Shown here in pieces: positions 23,669 to 32,017 of a DNA stretch of 36,709 bases. The position numbers and the translations under genes are program-made. Every line of letters starts with the position of its first letter. Position 1 is the stretch's first letter. The stretch covers positions 1-36,709 of the forward strand of contig NZ_JALEOV010000004.1 of NCBI RefSeq assembly GCF_022767005.1. Direction: 5' to 3'. The notes beneath the pieces were generated by a model. The model did no database searches. It saw only the letters and a program-made list of their open reading frames with translations, and was not told the origin of the DNA. This DNA is from Peptoniphilus sp. (GTDB taxonomy: Bacteria > Bacillota > Clostridia > Tissierellales > Peptoniphilaceae).

Positions 23669-24187
23669 ATGCGAAAAGGAATAGGAATAATATTGGTAAT
23701 TATTTTTCTTTTGTCAATATTATTAATAATATTATTAAATTTTCAAGAAAAAAGTAATAACTACGAATTAAATGATGAGAATAGTTCCTATGTTATGAGT
23801 GAAGAAATAACAAATTTTTATATTAACAATAAAAATTCCAATGACCTTTATAGAAATGTAATCATCAGTCAAAATAATGATTTTTATGGAAAAAAGTTGA
23901 ATAGTCAATTTTCTTTTACATTATTACTCGAAAAGGCTGATAAAATAAAATTTAAAGATCCTAAAGATTATAAAATAAACTTTCGATTATTAGAAGATAA
24001 AAATATTAGAGCATTTTATGAATATCAAATATTATCTGAAGATTTTGAATTGTATAAAGATTATCAAGGGATAGGACACTTTAGATTTTATTTAACTTAT
24101 TCTATAAGAGAAGATTTTGGAAAATTAGAAAATAATAAATCGGATATTTACAGTTTGCATGGTGAAATAAATATAGAAGATATATGA
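23669..24187 (+). CDS. membrane-anchored or secreted protein of unknown function
   Basis: A 172 aa protein with a strongly hydrophobic N-terminal helix (about residues 5-24, no clear cleavage site) and a polar, Asn/Lys/Asp-rich remainder with alternating strands such as FRFYLTYSIRED. I recognise no family and see no catalytic motif or cysteines. The ATG follows GGAGG at 23656-23660. It has its own promoter (repeat copy A) and terminator. The gene is more AT-rich than the flanking hppA and pepA, which fits recently acquired or fast-evolving cargo. Confidence 0.65.
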   Translation: MRKGIGIILVIIFLLSILLIILLNFQEKSNNYELNDENSSYVMSEEITNFYINNKNSNDLYRNVIISQNNDFYGKKLNSQFSFTLLLEKADKIKFKDPKDYKINFRLLEDKNIRAFYEYQILSEDFELYKDYQGIGHFRFYLTYSIREDFGKLENNKSDIYSLHGEINIEDI

Positions 24188-24188
24188 G

Positions 24189-24219
24189 AACTCACCTTAG
24201 AGATAAGATGAGTTTTTTT
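24189..24219 (+). terminator. rho-independent terminator after the 172 aa gene
   Basis: AACTCACCTTA pairs with TAAGATGAGTT (one mismatch) around a GAGA loop and ends in T7. Confidence 0.85.
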
Positions 24220-24223
24220 GTAT

Positions 24224-24249
24224 AAAAACCGCCAGCATAGCCAGCGGTT
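24224..24249 (-). terminator. orphan minus-strand terminator
   Basis: AACCGC/GCGGTT read on the minus strand is followed by TTTTT. No intact minus-strand gene ends here, but the pepA tail remnant at 24267-24292 lies directly upstream of it on that strand, so it is probably the old pepA terminator. Confidence 0.6.
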
Positions 24250-24266
24250 ACTTTGTGATTTAAAAG

Positions 24267-24292
24267 TTTTTAGCAATCTATTGGTAATAAAT
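24267..24292 (-). pseudogene. remnant copy of the pepA 3' end
   Basis: Bases 24267-24284 are identical to 25256-25273, the last codons and stop of pepA (minus strand: Pro-Ile-Asp-Cys-stop). The next 8 bases also match once a 3-base gap is allowed. Beyond that, similarity is lost. Orientation is the same as pepA. With the promoter repeats it marks a segmental duplication. Confidence 0.75.
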
Positions 24293-24357
24293 ATATAACA
24301 GATATTATAGAACATTTTTTATAATATATTAGTGAACAATTAAAAATAAAAGCATTA

Positions 24358-24419
24358 AAGAAATTGAGCAACAAGTTATCAAAATAAATCGTTGACAAAA
24401 AAGTATTTCATAATATAGT
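24358..24419 (+). repeat. promoter repeat copy B
   Basis: The second copy of the 45-base promoter-proximal repeat (41/45 identical to 23553-23597), with TTGACA at 24392-24397 and TATAGT at 24414-24419 after 16 bases. The dyad of copy A is degraded here (GCAACAAGTTAT). It drives the 230 aa secreted-protein gene. Confidence 0.85.
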
Positions 24420-24463
24420 TTTACTTAAAGAAAGTTGTGTAATTTTTCAAGGGAGTGTGGTAA

Positions 24464-25156
24464 GTGAAAAGGAATGCATTAAAGTTTTGTGCCATTACAT
24501 TATTATTTTTTGTACTTGAAATTTCTAGTGTAAGTGCAAAGAAAGACCCAATTGTTGCTGTTGTAGTCTATGATGGAGAGATTATCCAAATGACTGAGAG
24601 TCAGCATAGAGAATTTGAAAAAGCTGAAGAGAAGAAGTATAAAGAAGCAATGAGGGAAACTAAAAGAAGAGAAGAGGAAGCAATCGAGAAAGGTGTAAAA
24701 ATAGGAAAAGAAAATATAACTTCAAAAATAGGAATAAAAATAAAACCTTTTAATGCAGGATTGTGGAGTTCTGTATCAAATGTTAATAATGGATCTTCAT
24801 ATTTAGATAGAGATAAAAAATCGAAAATATCTCCTACTATTGTAGGACCAGGGACTATTAGTATTCGATATAGTGTAGGTGTTTCAGCTTCAGCAAATAT
24901 AAGTTTAAATAAATTAAAAGCTGCGGGACTTTCGCTCACTAAATATATTTCACCCAATGAAAATTTCAGTGTTTCTTTTGATGTCAAAAGGAATAGAAGA
25001 GCGCATATTGAATTTATACCAAGATATAGAGATATTACAGGTTATAAAGAAGAATACTTTTGTGCAACTCTTTTAGATAGAACTTTTTTCAGAGTAAGTG
25101 AACCTTTAAAAGTTGGCAGACTTGCTGATGGCGAATATAGACTTGTATATGAATAA
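24464..25156 (+). CDS. secreted protein of unknown function
   Basis: A 230 aa protein with a clear signal peptide (MKRNALKF, a hydrophobic core and a VSA cleavage motif near residue 25). The mature part opens with PIVAVVVYDGEIIQMTESQ, has a charged probably helical stretch (about 45-75, Glu/Lys/Arg rich) and a C-terminal strand-rich portion (TISIRYSVGVSASANISLN, then FSVSFDV). I recognise no family. It starts at GTG 24464 with GGGAG upstream. It has no evident similarity to the 172 aa protein despite the nearly identical promoter. Confidence 0.68.
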   Translation: MKRNALKFCAITLLFFVLEISSVSAKKDPIVAVVVYDGEIIQMTESQHREFEKAEEKKYKEAMRETKRREEEAIEKGVKIGKENITSKIGIKIKPFNAGLWSSVSNVNNGSSYLDRDKKSKISPTIVGPGTISIRYSVGVSASANISLNKLKAAGLSLTKYISPNENFSVSFDVKRNRRAHIEFIPRYRDITGYKEEYFCATLLDRTFFRVSEPLKVGRLADGEYRLVYE

Positions 25157-25211
25157 TTAAATTAATTAAAAAATTTTGATAAATTTATAAATAATAAAGG
25201 TTTTATAAATA

Positions 25212-25246
25212 AGGAGGAGAACTATTTTGTCAACAGTTCTCCTCCT
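25212..25246. terminator. convergent hairpin between the 230 aa gene and pepA
   Basis: A perfect 12-bp inverted repeat AGGAGGAGAACT/AGTTCTCCTCCT around an 11-base loop. T-rich stretches flank both sides, so it can serve both converging genes; neither T run is ideal. Confidence 0.75.
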
Positions 25247-25258
25247 AAATTTTTATTT

Positions 25259-26686
25259 TTAGCAATCTATTGGGTCTAATAAATTATTTAATGTCTTTAC
25301 ATGTATTCCTGTGGCGTTCTTTGGTAGATATCCCTTAGCTTTGTTTCTGTAAGCTGTTGCGGCAATGTCAAGGTGAACCCAAGGTGTATTTTCTTTTACA
25401 AACTCGCCAACAAAAAGTCCTGCTGTTACAGATCCCGCTTCTCTTCCTGAAGTGTTTTTGATGTCTGCGACATCTGATTTGTTTAACTTTTTAAAGTCTT
25501 CATCATAAGGGAATGCCCAAATTTTTTCACCTGATAGCTTTGCAGCGTCAAGGACTTCCTTATAAAATTCTTCGTCATTTGTAACAGCACCTGTGTAAAC
25601 TTCGCCAAGAGCAATTGTTACTGCTCCAGTAAGAGTTGCAAGGTCGATAATTTTTTTTGCGCCAAGGTCATTTGTAGCATAGTGAACTGCGTCGGCAAGG
25701 GTAATTCTTCCTTCGGCATCGGTGTTTGCAACTTCAATAGTAAGTCCTTTCATGGAGTCAATTACATCACCTGATTTGTAAGATGTGCCTGAAATCATAT
25801 TTTCACAAGCGGCAATAACTCCCACTACATTTACCTTTGCTTTGTTTTTTGCGAGGGCGTATATTGTACCAATTACAGTACCGGCGCCTCCCATATCGCA
25901 GTGCATATAATTCATTCCAGATGGAGTTTTAATGTTGTAGCCGCCAGAATCGTAAGTTAGTCCCTTTCCAACGAGAGCGATTTTTTCGGCATCAGAATTT
26001 TTATATTCCATTACAATAAGTCTTGGGCGGTTAGTAGCTCCTGCAGCAACGCTTAAAAATGCCTTCATTCCCATTTTTTCAATTTCATCTTCTTCGTAAA
26101 CACATACATTTACGCCGAGATTTTCTAATTTTTCAACTGCAATATTTGCAAGACTTTCAGGATAAATTACATTGGCTCTTTCATTTACAAGATTTCTTGC
26201 GAGGAAGACTCCATCCATAATATTTTCCATTTTATTTAAACCTTCGCGTAGCTTTTCTTCTGGTCCCTTAAAAGCAGAGTAGTTGACAGTGAGCTCAAAG
26301 TCTTCTTTTTTAGTTTCAACATCGGTCTTTTTTGTAAATTCATATTCGCCATGTCGAAGTCCTTCGTAAGCTGCCATAATAGTTTTTCTATTGCAAATAT
26401 TAAATTCTGGCATTTTTATCTCAACTTCGTGCTCTTCATTTTTTCTAAGGATGTTTCCAAGTTTAAAGAAAATATTTCTTATATCTTCAAGATCAATTTC
26501 ATCGTCGCCAAGTCCAATAAAAACATGGGAGTCGCCGTCAATTATTGGAAGGTACAATATTTCATTAAACTTTCCAATAAATTTTTTTGATTCCAAAAAT
26601 TTTTTAAATTCATTATTTATATTTTCATTTTTCTTTATGAAGTGGACCTTGAGTCCGCCTTCTTTATACAAATTAAATTTAATCAT
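25259..26686 (-). CDS. pepA: leucyl aminopeptidase, M17 family
   Basis: Cytosolic two-metal aminopeptidase that removes N-terminal residues from peptides. The 475 aa length is typical. The metal and catalytic residues are all present: Lys241 and Asp246 in VGKGLTYDSGG, Lys253 in NIKTP, Asp264 in MHCDMGGAG, Asp323/Glu325/Arg327 in the signature NTDAEGR (321-327). The N-terminal macro-like domain spans about residues 10-150. The minus-strand ATG has AGAGGTGAAAT upstream and a TATAAT -10 at 26704-26709. It is a single-gene unit, and part of its 3' end is duplicated 1 kb away. Confidence 0.94.
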   Translation of the reverse strand: MIKFNLYKEGGLKVHFIKKNENINNEFKKFLESKKFIGKFNEILYLPIIDGDSHVFIGLGDDEIDLEDIRNIFFKLGNILRKNEEHEVEIKMPEFNICNRKTIMAAYEGLRHGEYEFTKKTDVETKKEDFELTVNYSAFKGPEEKLREGLNKMENIMDGVFLARNLVNERANVIYPESLANIAVEKLENLGVNVCVYEEDEIEKMGMKAFLSVAAGATNRPRLIVMEYKNSDAEKIALVGKGLTYDSGGYNIKTPSGMNYMHCDMGGAGTVIGTIYALAKNKAKVNVVGVIAACENMISGTSYKSGDVIDSMKGLTIEVANTDAEGRITLADAVHYATNDLGAKKIIDLATLTGAVTIALGEVYTGAVTNDEEFYKEVLDAAKLSGEKIWAFPYDEDFKKLNKSDVADIKNTSGREAGSVTAGLFVGEFVKENTPWVHLDIAATAYRNKAKGYLPKNATGIHVKTLNNLLDPIDC

Positions 26687-26894
26687 ATTTCACCTCTATA
26701 TTCATTATACATGAGATTTTAAAAAGGTCTAATTTAAAAAATTATTTTTAATAGGATATTATTTTTAATAATATAAGAGAAATTAATACATTATTGTTTT
26801 TTTTAGATAAATTATGATATGATAAAACTATAAAATAATAGCATCAATTTAGTTGATAAAGTGCTGGATTGGTGTTTTTTTGGGTGGTGTTAAA

Positions 26895-27800
26895 ATGGGT
26901 AAAGAATTAAAAGCTTCAATAATGTTATTTTTCACATCAATAATTTGGGGACTTGCCTTTGTGGCACAGGCAGTCGGCATGGATCATATAGGGCCTTTAA
27001 CCTTCACTGCAGTAAGATCACTCGTGGCAATAATATTTTTATACTTAACATATGTATTTTTTAATAAGACATCAAAATCTTATAGAGAACAAAAATTTAA
27101 TATGTCCAGAACTATAAAGGGCGGCATACTATGTGGTTTTGTATTTACACTAGCCATTAACCTTCAACAATTTGGTCTAGTTTATACAACTGCAGGCAAG
27201 GCAAGTTTTCTCACAGCTTTATACATAGTATTTATTCCTATTATTGGACTAATTTTTGGAAAGAGAATAAATAAAAAACTACTAATTTGTATAATTTTTG
27301 CAATGATGGGAACTTATATAATGTCTGTAAAGGAAAGTCTTAGCATAAATAGAGGCGACATAGTTACAATTATCGGTGCCCTTGTTTTTGCAATTCACAT
27401 TTTAGTTCTTTCAGAATTTTCCAAGGATACAAATGCAGTCTTACTATCTCTATTTCAATTTATAATTTGTGGAATAATTTCTTTTATCGCCGCAATTATT
27501 TTTGAAAGAATAGATATTGGTGCAATTTTAAAATCCTATGTATCAATTTTGTATGTAGGAATTTTGTCTTCAGGAGTTGGATTTACAGTACAGCTTATGG
27601 CGCTAAAGGATCTCGACCCAGTAATTGCATCTATGATTAGTTCTCTTGAATCAGTCTTTGGAGCAATTTTTGGTTGGATTATTCTTTCACAAAGGATGAG
27701 TGAAAGAGAAATAATTGGAGCTATAATTATTTTTATGGCAACTTTAATCGCTCAACTTCCAATTGAAGATTATTTAAATAAAAGATTGGGGAAGTATTGA
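26895..27800 (+). CDS. EamA/DMT-family permease
   Basis: A membrane transporter of the drug/metabolite superfamily; substrate unknown. From ATG 26895 it is 301 aa; this start has GGGTGGTG upstream, whereas an upstream in-frame TTG at 26853 adds an unsupported extension. Ten hydrophobic helices in two EamA repeats are visible: IIWGLAFVAQAVGMDHIGP in repeat 1 and, in repeat 2, GDIVTIIGALVFAIHILVL near 157, then LESVFGAIFGWIIL. A promoter TTGTTT-N18-TATGAT lies at 26794-26823. The gene after it begins 74 bases on with its own ribosome site. Confidence 0.87.
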   Translation: MGKELKASIMLFFTSIIWGLAFVAQAVGMDHIGPLTFTAVRSLVAIIFLYLTYVFFNKTSKSYREQKFNMSRTIKGGILCGFVFTLAINLQQFGLVYTTAGKASFLTALYIVFIPIIGLIFGKRINKKLLICIIFAMMGTYIMSVKESLSINRGDIVTIIGALVFAIHILVLSEFSKDTNAVLLSLFQFIICGIISFIAAIIFERIDIGAILKSYVSILYVGILSSGVGFTVQLMALKDLDPVIASMISSLESVFGAIFGWIILSQRMSEREIIGAIIIFMATLIAQLPIEDYLNKRLGKY

Positions 27801-27874
27801 AATTTTCACAAGAATTTTATATTAATTAAAAAATATTTCACATTAATGATATATAATGTTTGAGAGGTGAAGAT

Positions 27875-28501
27875 ATGTCACTATTTGATAAATTTTTTGA
27901 AAAGGCTGGCAAAAAATTAATTACAATCGACGGAGAGTATGGCAGTGGTGCAAATGAAATTGCAAAAAAAGTTGCCGATAAATTAGGTTACGAGTTTTTC
28001 GACGAAAAATTAATTGAACTTATGAGCCTTGAAGGAAAAGTAAAACCTGACGAAGTAAAAAAAGATGATTCCTTTTTACAGGGGACTATTTACGATTTGT
28101 ATAAACAAAATTATTCCTATTCACAAGAGGATATTGCGACTAATGACGCAGCCTTTCTCTTAGATTCAAGAACTATAAGGGAAATTGCAAAAAGTAAAAA
28201 GGCAGTAATTTTTGGAAAATGCAGTGACTTTGTATTGGAGGATTTCCCAAAACTTTCTGTGTTTATTTACGCATCTAGCGAATTTAAGGAAGAGCGAATT
28301 TTAAATACTTATAATGTAAAAAAGGACAAGCTTGAACTAAAACTAGACCGTGAAAACAGTAGAAGGGCAAATCACTACGGCAGAAATACGAGAAAAACTT
28401 GGGGAGAAAGATCAAATTACGACATCTTAATTAATTCATCAGCTTTCGACTTTGATAGCATCACAAATTTAATTGTAGATATGTCAAGAAATAAAAAATA
28501 A
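27875..28501 (+). CDS. cytidylate kinase-like family protein
   Basis: A 208 aa P-loop protein of the cytidylate-kinase-like family. The nucleotide loop is GEYGSGANEIAKKVADKLG (about 22-40), followed by YEFFDEKLIELM. The central DSRTIREIAKSKKAVIFGKCSDFVL and the basic RRANHYGRNTRKTWG region near 170-184, a possible lid, are typical. The family lacks a proven substrate, and the true Cmk is usually a different protein. ATG 27875 is chosen because GAGAGGTGA lies just upstream; an in-frame TTG at 27860 has no site. A terminator follows. Confidence 0.82.
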   Translation: MSLFDKFFEKAGKKLITIDGEYGSGANEIAKKVADKLGYEFFDEKLIELMSLEGKVKPDEVKKDDSFLQGTIYDLYKQNYSYSQEDIATNDAAFLLDSRTIREIAKSKKAVIFGKCSDFVLEDFPKLSVFIYASSEFKEERILNTYNVKKDKLELKLDRENSRRANHYGRNTRKTWGERSNYDILINSSAFDFDSITNLIVDMSRNKK

Positions 28502-28510
28502 AATTAATTT

Positions 28511-28537
28511 AATCCCGACGAGAGTTGGGATTTTTTG
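28511..28537 (+). terminator. rho-independent terminator
   Basis: AATCCCGAC/GTTGGGATT (one G-T pair) with a GAGA loop and a T tract. Confidence 0.88.
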
Positions 28538-28579
28538 TTTTATTAGCTTTTATAGTGTAGAATACTTTGAGGTGATTTA

Positions 28580-29659
28580 ATGAATAATGATTTGATTATA
28601 GAAAAAGTTATAAAAAATGTTGGTGTGATTTATCTAAATAGACCAGAGAAGATAAATGCGCTAAACTTTGAAATGATAAATAAAATTCAAGAAATTTTAG
28701 AAAAATGGGAAAAGAACGAAAGTATTAGGGTAGTTCTCTTTGACACTTTAACTAAAAAAGGATTTTGCTCAGGCGGCGATTTAAAGGAGCTTTATATCGA
28801 CTATATAAATAACGACAAGTGCAAAGTTAAAAATAAATTCTTCGCCACTGAATTTGAGATGGATAAGTACATCGCTTCCTACACAAAACCAATTGTGAGC
28901 CATTGGACTGGCGTTGTCATGGGTGGCGGCATTGGTCTTAGCATAAATTCAGATTTAATAATTTCAGATGAGAGTGTAATCTGGGCTATGCCAGAAACTA
29001 GTCTTGGATTTGTGCCAGATGTGGGAGTTTGTAGTTTTATCTCCACTTTGCCACAAGCTTTGGGTCAATATGTTGGGTTAACGGGTTCTAGCTTAGAATC
29101 TTCTGATTTAGTAAAGTATAATTTTGCAGATCTCTATATAAATTCAAGGGACTATGAAAAATTAATCGAAAAGCTTTTTGAGCTTTCAGAAATTTATAGT
29201 GGCAAAGATTTAATAAAAGAATTAAAAGATGAAGGCGAAAAATATAAATTAGAGCCAGGAGAAACTTTTATAACTAAGAATTTAGAAAAAATTGAGAAAT
29301 ATTTTTCAAAGGCAAGTATAGTTGAAATTTATAAAAGTTTGGAAAATAACTTGGACGAGGATTTTGCAAGAAAAACCTATGAGACATTAAAAGAAAAGTC
29401 CCAACTTATGCTTGCTGTGCAATTTGAAAAGTATTTTGTATGTAAAAATTTAAGTTATCCTGAAACAGTGGATCTTGACCTTAAAGTTTTAAATTACTCA
29501 GTGGAAATTGGCGAGATGCAAGAGGGAGCAAGGTCAAAAGTTATAGATAAGGATAGCAAGCCAAATTGGAGTGTGAAGTTCATAGAAGATGTAAATATGG
29601 ACGAAGTAAAAAAATTACTTGGACTGAAAAAAACATATAGCGAAACAAAAAACTCATAA
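28580..29659 (+). CDS. enoyl-CoA hydratase/3-hydroxyisobutyryl-CoA hydrolase-like protein
   Basis: A 359 aa crotonase-superfamily protein, longer than plain enoyl-CoA hydratases and of the size of 3-hydroxyisobutyryl-CoA hydrolases. Seen are LNRPEKINALNFEM, the oxyanion-hole segment GFCSGGDLKEL near 65-75, GVVMGGGIGLS near 112-122, and AMPETSLGFVPDVG near 137-150, where the Glu and Asp are the expected catalytic pair. The family's usual PDVGGS reads PDVGVC here. In this class the enzyme would hydrolyse a short 3-hydroxyacyl-CoA, for example in valine breakdown, but no such pathway genes are nearby. ATG with GAGGTGAT upstream. Confidence 0.8.
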   Translation: MNNDLIIEKVIKNVGVIYLNRPEKINALNFEMINKIQEILEKWEKNESIRVVLFDTLTKKGFCSGGDLKELYIDYINNDKCKVKNKFFATEFEMDKYIASYTKPIVSHWTGVVMGGGIGLSINSDLIISDESVIWAMPETSLGFVPDVGVCSFISTLPQALGQYVGLTGSSLESSDLVKYNFADLYINSRDYEKLIEKLFELSEIYSGKDLIKELKDEGEKYKLEPGETFITKNLEKIEKYFSKASIVEIYKSLENNLDEDFARKTYETLKEKSQLMLAVQFEKYFVCKNLSYPETVDLDLKVLNYSVEIGEMQEGARSKVIDKDSKPNWSVKFIEDVNMDEVKKLLGLKKTYSETKNS

Positions 29660-29681
29660 GTACAAATTTTTAATAAAAAAA

Positions 29682-29704
29682 GGCATTCGTGGGAATGCCC
29701 TTTT
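29682..29704. terminator. bidirectional terminator
   Basis: GGCATTC/GAATGCC with a 4-base loop, flanked by A7 on the left and T4 on the right. It serves the plus-strand hydrolase gene and, with a better T run, the minus-strand DUF4230 gene. Confidence 0.85.
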
Positions 29705-30312
29705 CATTTCAAAGAATTGTCCTTTGTAACATTTATTTTGTATTCACTTAAAACTGTATCGGCCAATAGAATTTCTTCGATTGCCCTTTTAGCTTCCTCA
29801 TCAGCTTGACTTAATAAACCCTTTTCAATTACTTTATATTCAATATCTTTCTTTTGGTCTTTGGCAAAATTATTGTAATCTTCGATGTCAATTCTGTTAA
29901 AAATAGATTCTCTTTCATCAAAAACTTTTAGCGAATCTTCGTAAATTTCGTGACTCAAAATTTTTGCAGGTGGAATTTTTATTTCAATACTTTTATTGTC
30001 AAGGGAAATTTTCATTTTTTCAAGGTCTATCCCTGCGCTTATAACTCCATCATAGGAGACTATAAACTTTTTGGATGTAAAGGGAATTTTGTAACCGTAA
30101 AAAGTATTTTGATTTTCAAATTGACCCATATTTGTGTAGTGATATTTAAGAGTAGTAAGTTCTTTAGCCGACATTATTTTATTAGCAATTAAACTAGCAG
30201 TAATACTTGGTTTCATTTCACTTTTCATAGTTTTTTTGCCGGCAAAAAAAGTGGCAGTGAGTGCAATGGCAAGAAGTAATACTAATATAATTAATTTTTT
30301 TAATTTTTTCAT
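29704..30312 (-). CDS. DUF4230-domain membrane-anchored protein
   Basis: A 202 aa protein with an N-terminal membrane helix (about residues 8-24) and an extracytoplasmic DUF4230-type domain: LTTLKYHYTNMGQFENQ near 53-69, the IPFTSKKFIVSYDGVISAGIDL segment near 76-97, IKIPPAKILSHEI near 111-123, and a helical C-terminal part with AKRAIEEILL. Function unknown. The ATG has AGAGGAGAG on the minus strand. It is divergent from the CorC-like gene with about 140 bases between them. Confidence 0.75.
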   Translation of the reverse strand: MKKLKKLIILVLLLAIALTATFFAGKKTMKSEMKPSITASLIANKIMSAKELTTLKYHYTNMGQFENQNTFYGYKIPFTSKKFIVSYDGVISAGIDLEKMKISLDNKSIEIKIPPAKILSHEIYEDSLKVFDERESIFNRIDIEDYNNFAKDQKKDIEYKVIEKGLLSQADEEAKRAIEEILLADTVLSEYKINVTKDNSLK

Positions 30313-30370
30313 AAACTCTCCTCTTTCACAAAGATTATAACATAAAAAATTTTTAAAAAAGGATAAAAAT

Positions 30371-30400
30371 TTGTCTTCTCTTACATTTTTCTGTTATAAT
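30371..30400 (+). promoter_or_regulatory. promoter of the CorC/HlyC-like gene
   Basis: TTGTCT at 30371-30376 and TATAAT at 30395-30400 with 18-base spacing. A second TATAAT at 30415-30420 is an alternative -10. Confidence 0.6.
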
Positions 30401-30449
30401 CACAAGTTCTTTGATATAATTAGTCTAAAAGATATGGAGGAAGATGTTA

Positions 30450-31802
30450 ATGGACGATGGCGCCTTGTGGGCTAAGCTCATATTAATCGCAATACTTACA
30501 AGCGTAAACGCATTTTTTGCGTCAGCTGAAATGGCAATGGTTTCAGTGAATAACAACAAAATCAAAGAAATGGCAGAAGAAGGAGACAAAAGGGCGAAGA
30601 CACTTATGTCAATCTCAGCTGATCAAACAAGATTTTTGTCCACAATACAAGTGGCAATAACTCTTGCAGGATTTTTCTCATCTGGTTCTGCAGCAACAAG
30701 TATTTCACAAGTTTTTGGAGTATTCTTGAGAGAAAAGGGAATACCCTATGGGAACACAGTATCCTTTATTTTTGTTACACTTTTACTATCCTATATAACG
30801 CTTGTGTTTGGGGAGCTTGTGCCAAAGAGAATTGCACTTCAAAATTCAGAAAAAGTTGCACTAAAAGCGAGCAGTATAATTGCATTTGCGTCAAAAATAT
30901 TTTTTCCATTTGTAAAATTGCTATCACTATCAACGGTGTTAGTATTAAAAATTATGGGAAAATATTCAGAGGATGTTGAAGAAAAAATTTCGGAAGAAGA
31001 GTTAAAATCCTATATAAAAGTATCGACTCAGCAAGGAGTAATAAACTCAGCTGGCGAAGAAATGATAGTAAATATAATGGACTTTGATGACAAATTGGCT
31101 TATGAAATAATGACGCCAAGGACATCAATTTACATGGTGGATTATGACGAATTTACCACAGATACAGTCGAAGAAATACTAAAAAAAGGTTATTCTAGGA
31201 TGCCCGTCTTTAGAGAAAACACAGACAATATTCTTGGAACAGTTTACATCAAAGACCTTTTCGTAGAATATGCAAAAAATGATTATAAATCAATTAACCT
31301 AGATAATTGCATAAAGTCGCCTTACTTTGTGCCTGAAACAAAAAAAATAGATATGCTTTTAAAGGAATTGCAGTCCTCAAAAAATTATGTGGCAATATTA
31401 ATTGACGAATATGGCGGATTTTCAGGCATGGTAACAGTGGAAGATATAGTAGAAGAAATTGTCGGTGAAATAGAAGATGAATATGACAAAGATATTCGCA
31501 GCGTGGAAAAAATTTCAGAAAACGAATATATAGTAGATGGAGCTATGGATATAGAAGATATAAACGATGCAATAGGTACATCACTTTATTCAGAAAATCA
31601 CGAAACAATTTCAGGACTAATTATAGAAAAACTCGGATTCATACCAGAAGAAAATGAAAAGAAAAAACTTAGCGTAAAAACATCAGGCTGTATCCTAACA
31701 GAATTAGCAGTAGCCGAAAAAAGAATAATAAAGGCAAGCATAAAAATTATTCCAGAAGAACAAGAAGAAGCAAAAAAAGAATATAAAGAGTTTAACTCAT
31801 AA
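30450..31802 (+). CDS. CNNM/CorC-HlyC family membrane protein with CBS domains
   Basis: A 450 aa integral membrane protein: DUF21 (CNNM) transmembrane domain about residues 1-190 with ASAEMAMVSV and LVFGELVPKRIAL, a CBS pair about 205-330 (MTPRTSIYMVD, YSRMPVF, IDEYGGFSGMVTVEDIVEEI) and a CorC_HlyC domain at the C terminus. The family is linked to Mg2+/Co2+ or Na+ transport and is often called hemolysin by old convention. ATG 30450 is preferred over ATG 30444 because GGAGGA (30436-30441) is 8 bases away. Monocistronic with a terminator behind. Confidence 0.9.
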   Translation: MDDGALWAKLILIAILTSVNAFFASAEMAMVSVNNNKIKEMAEEGDKRAKTLMSISADQTRFLSTIQVAITLAGFFSSGSAATSISQVFGVFLREKGIPYGNTVSFIFVTLLLSYITLVFGELVPKRIALQNSEKVALKASSIIAFASKIFFPFVKLLSLSTVLVLKIMGKYSEDVEEKISEEELKSYIKVSTQQGVINSAGEEMIVNIMDFDDKLAYEIMTPRTSIYMVDYDEFTTDTVEEILKKGYSRMPVFRENTDNILGTVYIKDLFVEYAKNDYKSINLDNCIKSPYFVPETKKIDMLLKELQSSKNYVAILIDEYGGFSGMVTVEDIVEEIVGEIEDEYDKDIRSVEKISENEYIVDGAMDIEDINDAIGTSLYSENHETISGLIIEKLGFIPEENEKKKLSVKTSGCILTELAVAEKRIIKASIKIIPEEQEEAKKEYKEFNS

Positions 31803-31807
31803 ACAAA

Positions 31808-31833
31808 AAGACAGGGCAGCCTGTCTTATTTTA
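31808..31833 (+). terminator. rho-independent terminator
   Basis: AAGACAGG/CCTGTCTT with a GCAG loop, followed by a T-rich run broken by single As. Confidence 0.8.
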
Positions 31834-31921
31834 TTGATGGAATTAAATAGCTGCGTTAAAAATATTAAATAAATAGCTTTACAAATTTCTATAAGAAAGT
31901 AAAATGTGTTACAATTTAAAA

Positions 31922-31970
31922 GTAAGGCATTACTATTACTAATGTTTTTTCACATTAGGAGCAATGACCT
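31922..31970 (+). other. structured leader before the M20 peptidase gene
   Basis: A nested hairpin can form: outer AGGCATT with AATGACCT (one bulged base) and inner CTAATGT (31939-31945) with ACATTAG (31952-31958). A TACAAT at 31910-31915 could be the -10. It matches no riboswitch class I know and may only be a protective 5' structure. Confidence 0.35.
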
Positions 31971-32017
31971 ATTATATTTAAATAGACATTTAGAAAAAAT
32001 ATAAAGGAGGAAATAAA

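Noticed and set aside
24229-24246. Direct repeat GCCAGC-ATA-GCCAGC as a regulatory site
   Set aside because: It is part of the hairpin of the orphan minus-strand terminator.
23553-24402. Transposon ends or CRISPR repeats
   Set aside because: There are only two copies, in direct orientation and containing promoter elements, with no transposase, terminal inverted repeats or regular spacers.
24601-24987. 128-codon minus-strand frame inside the 230 aa secreted-protein gene
   Set aside because: The plus-strand gene has a signal peptide, ribosome site and promoter; the antisense frame has none of these.
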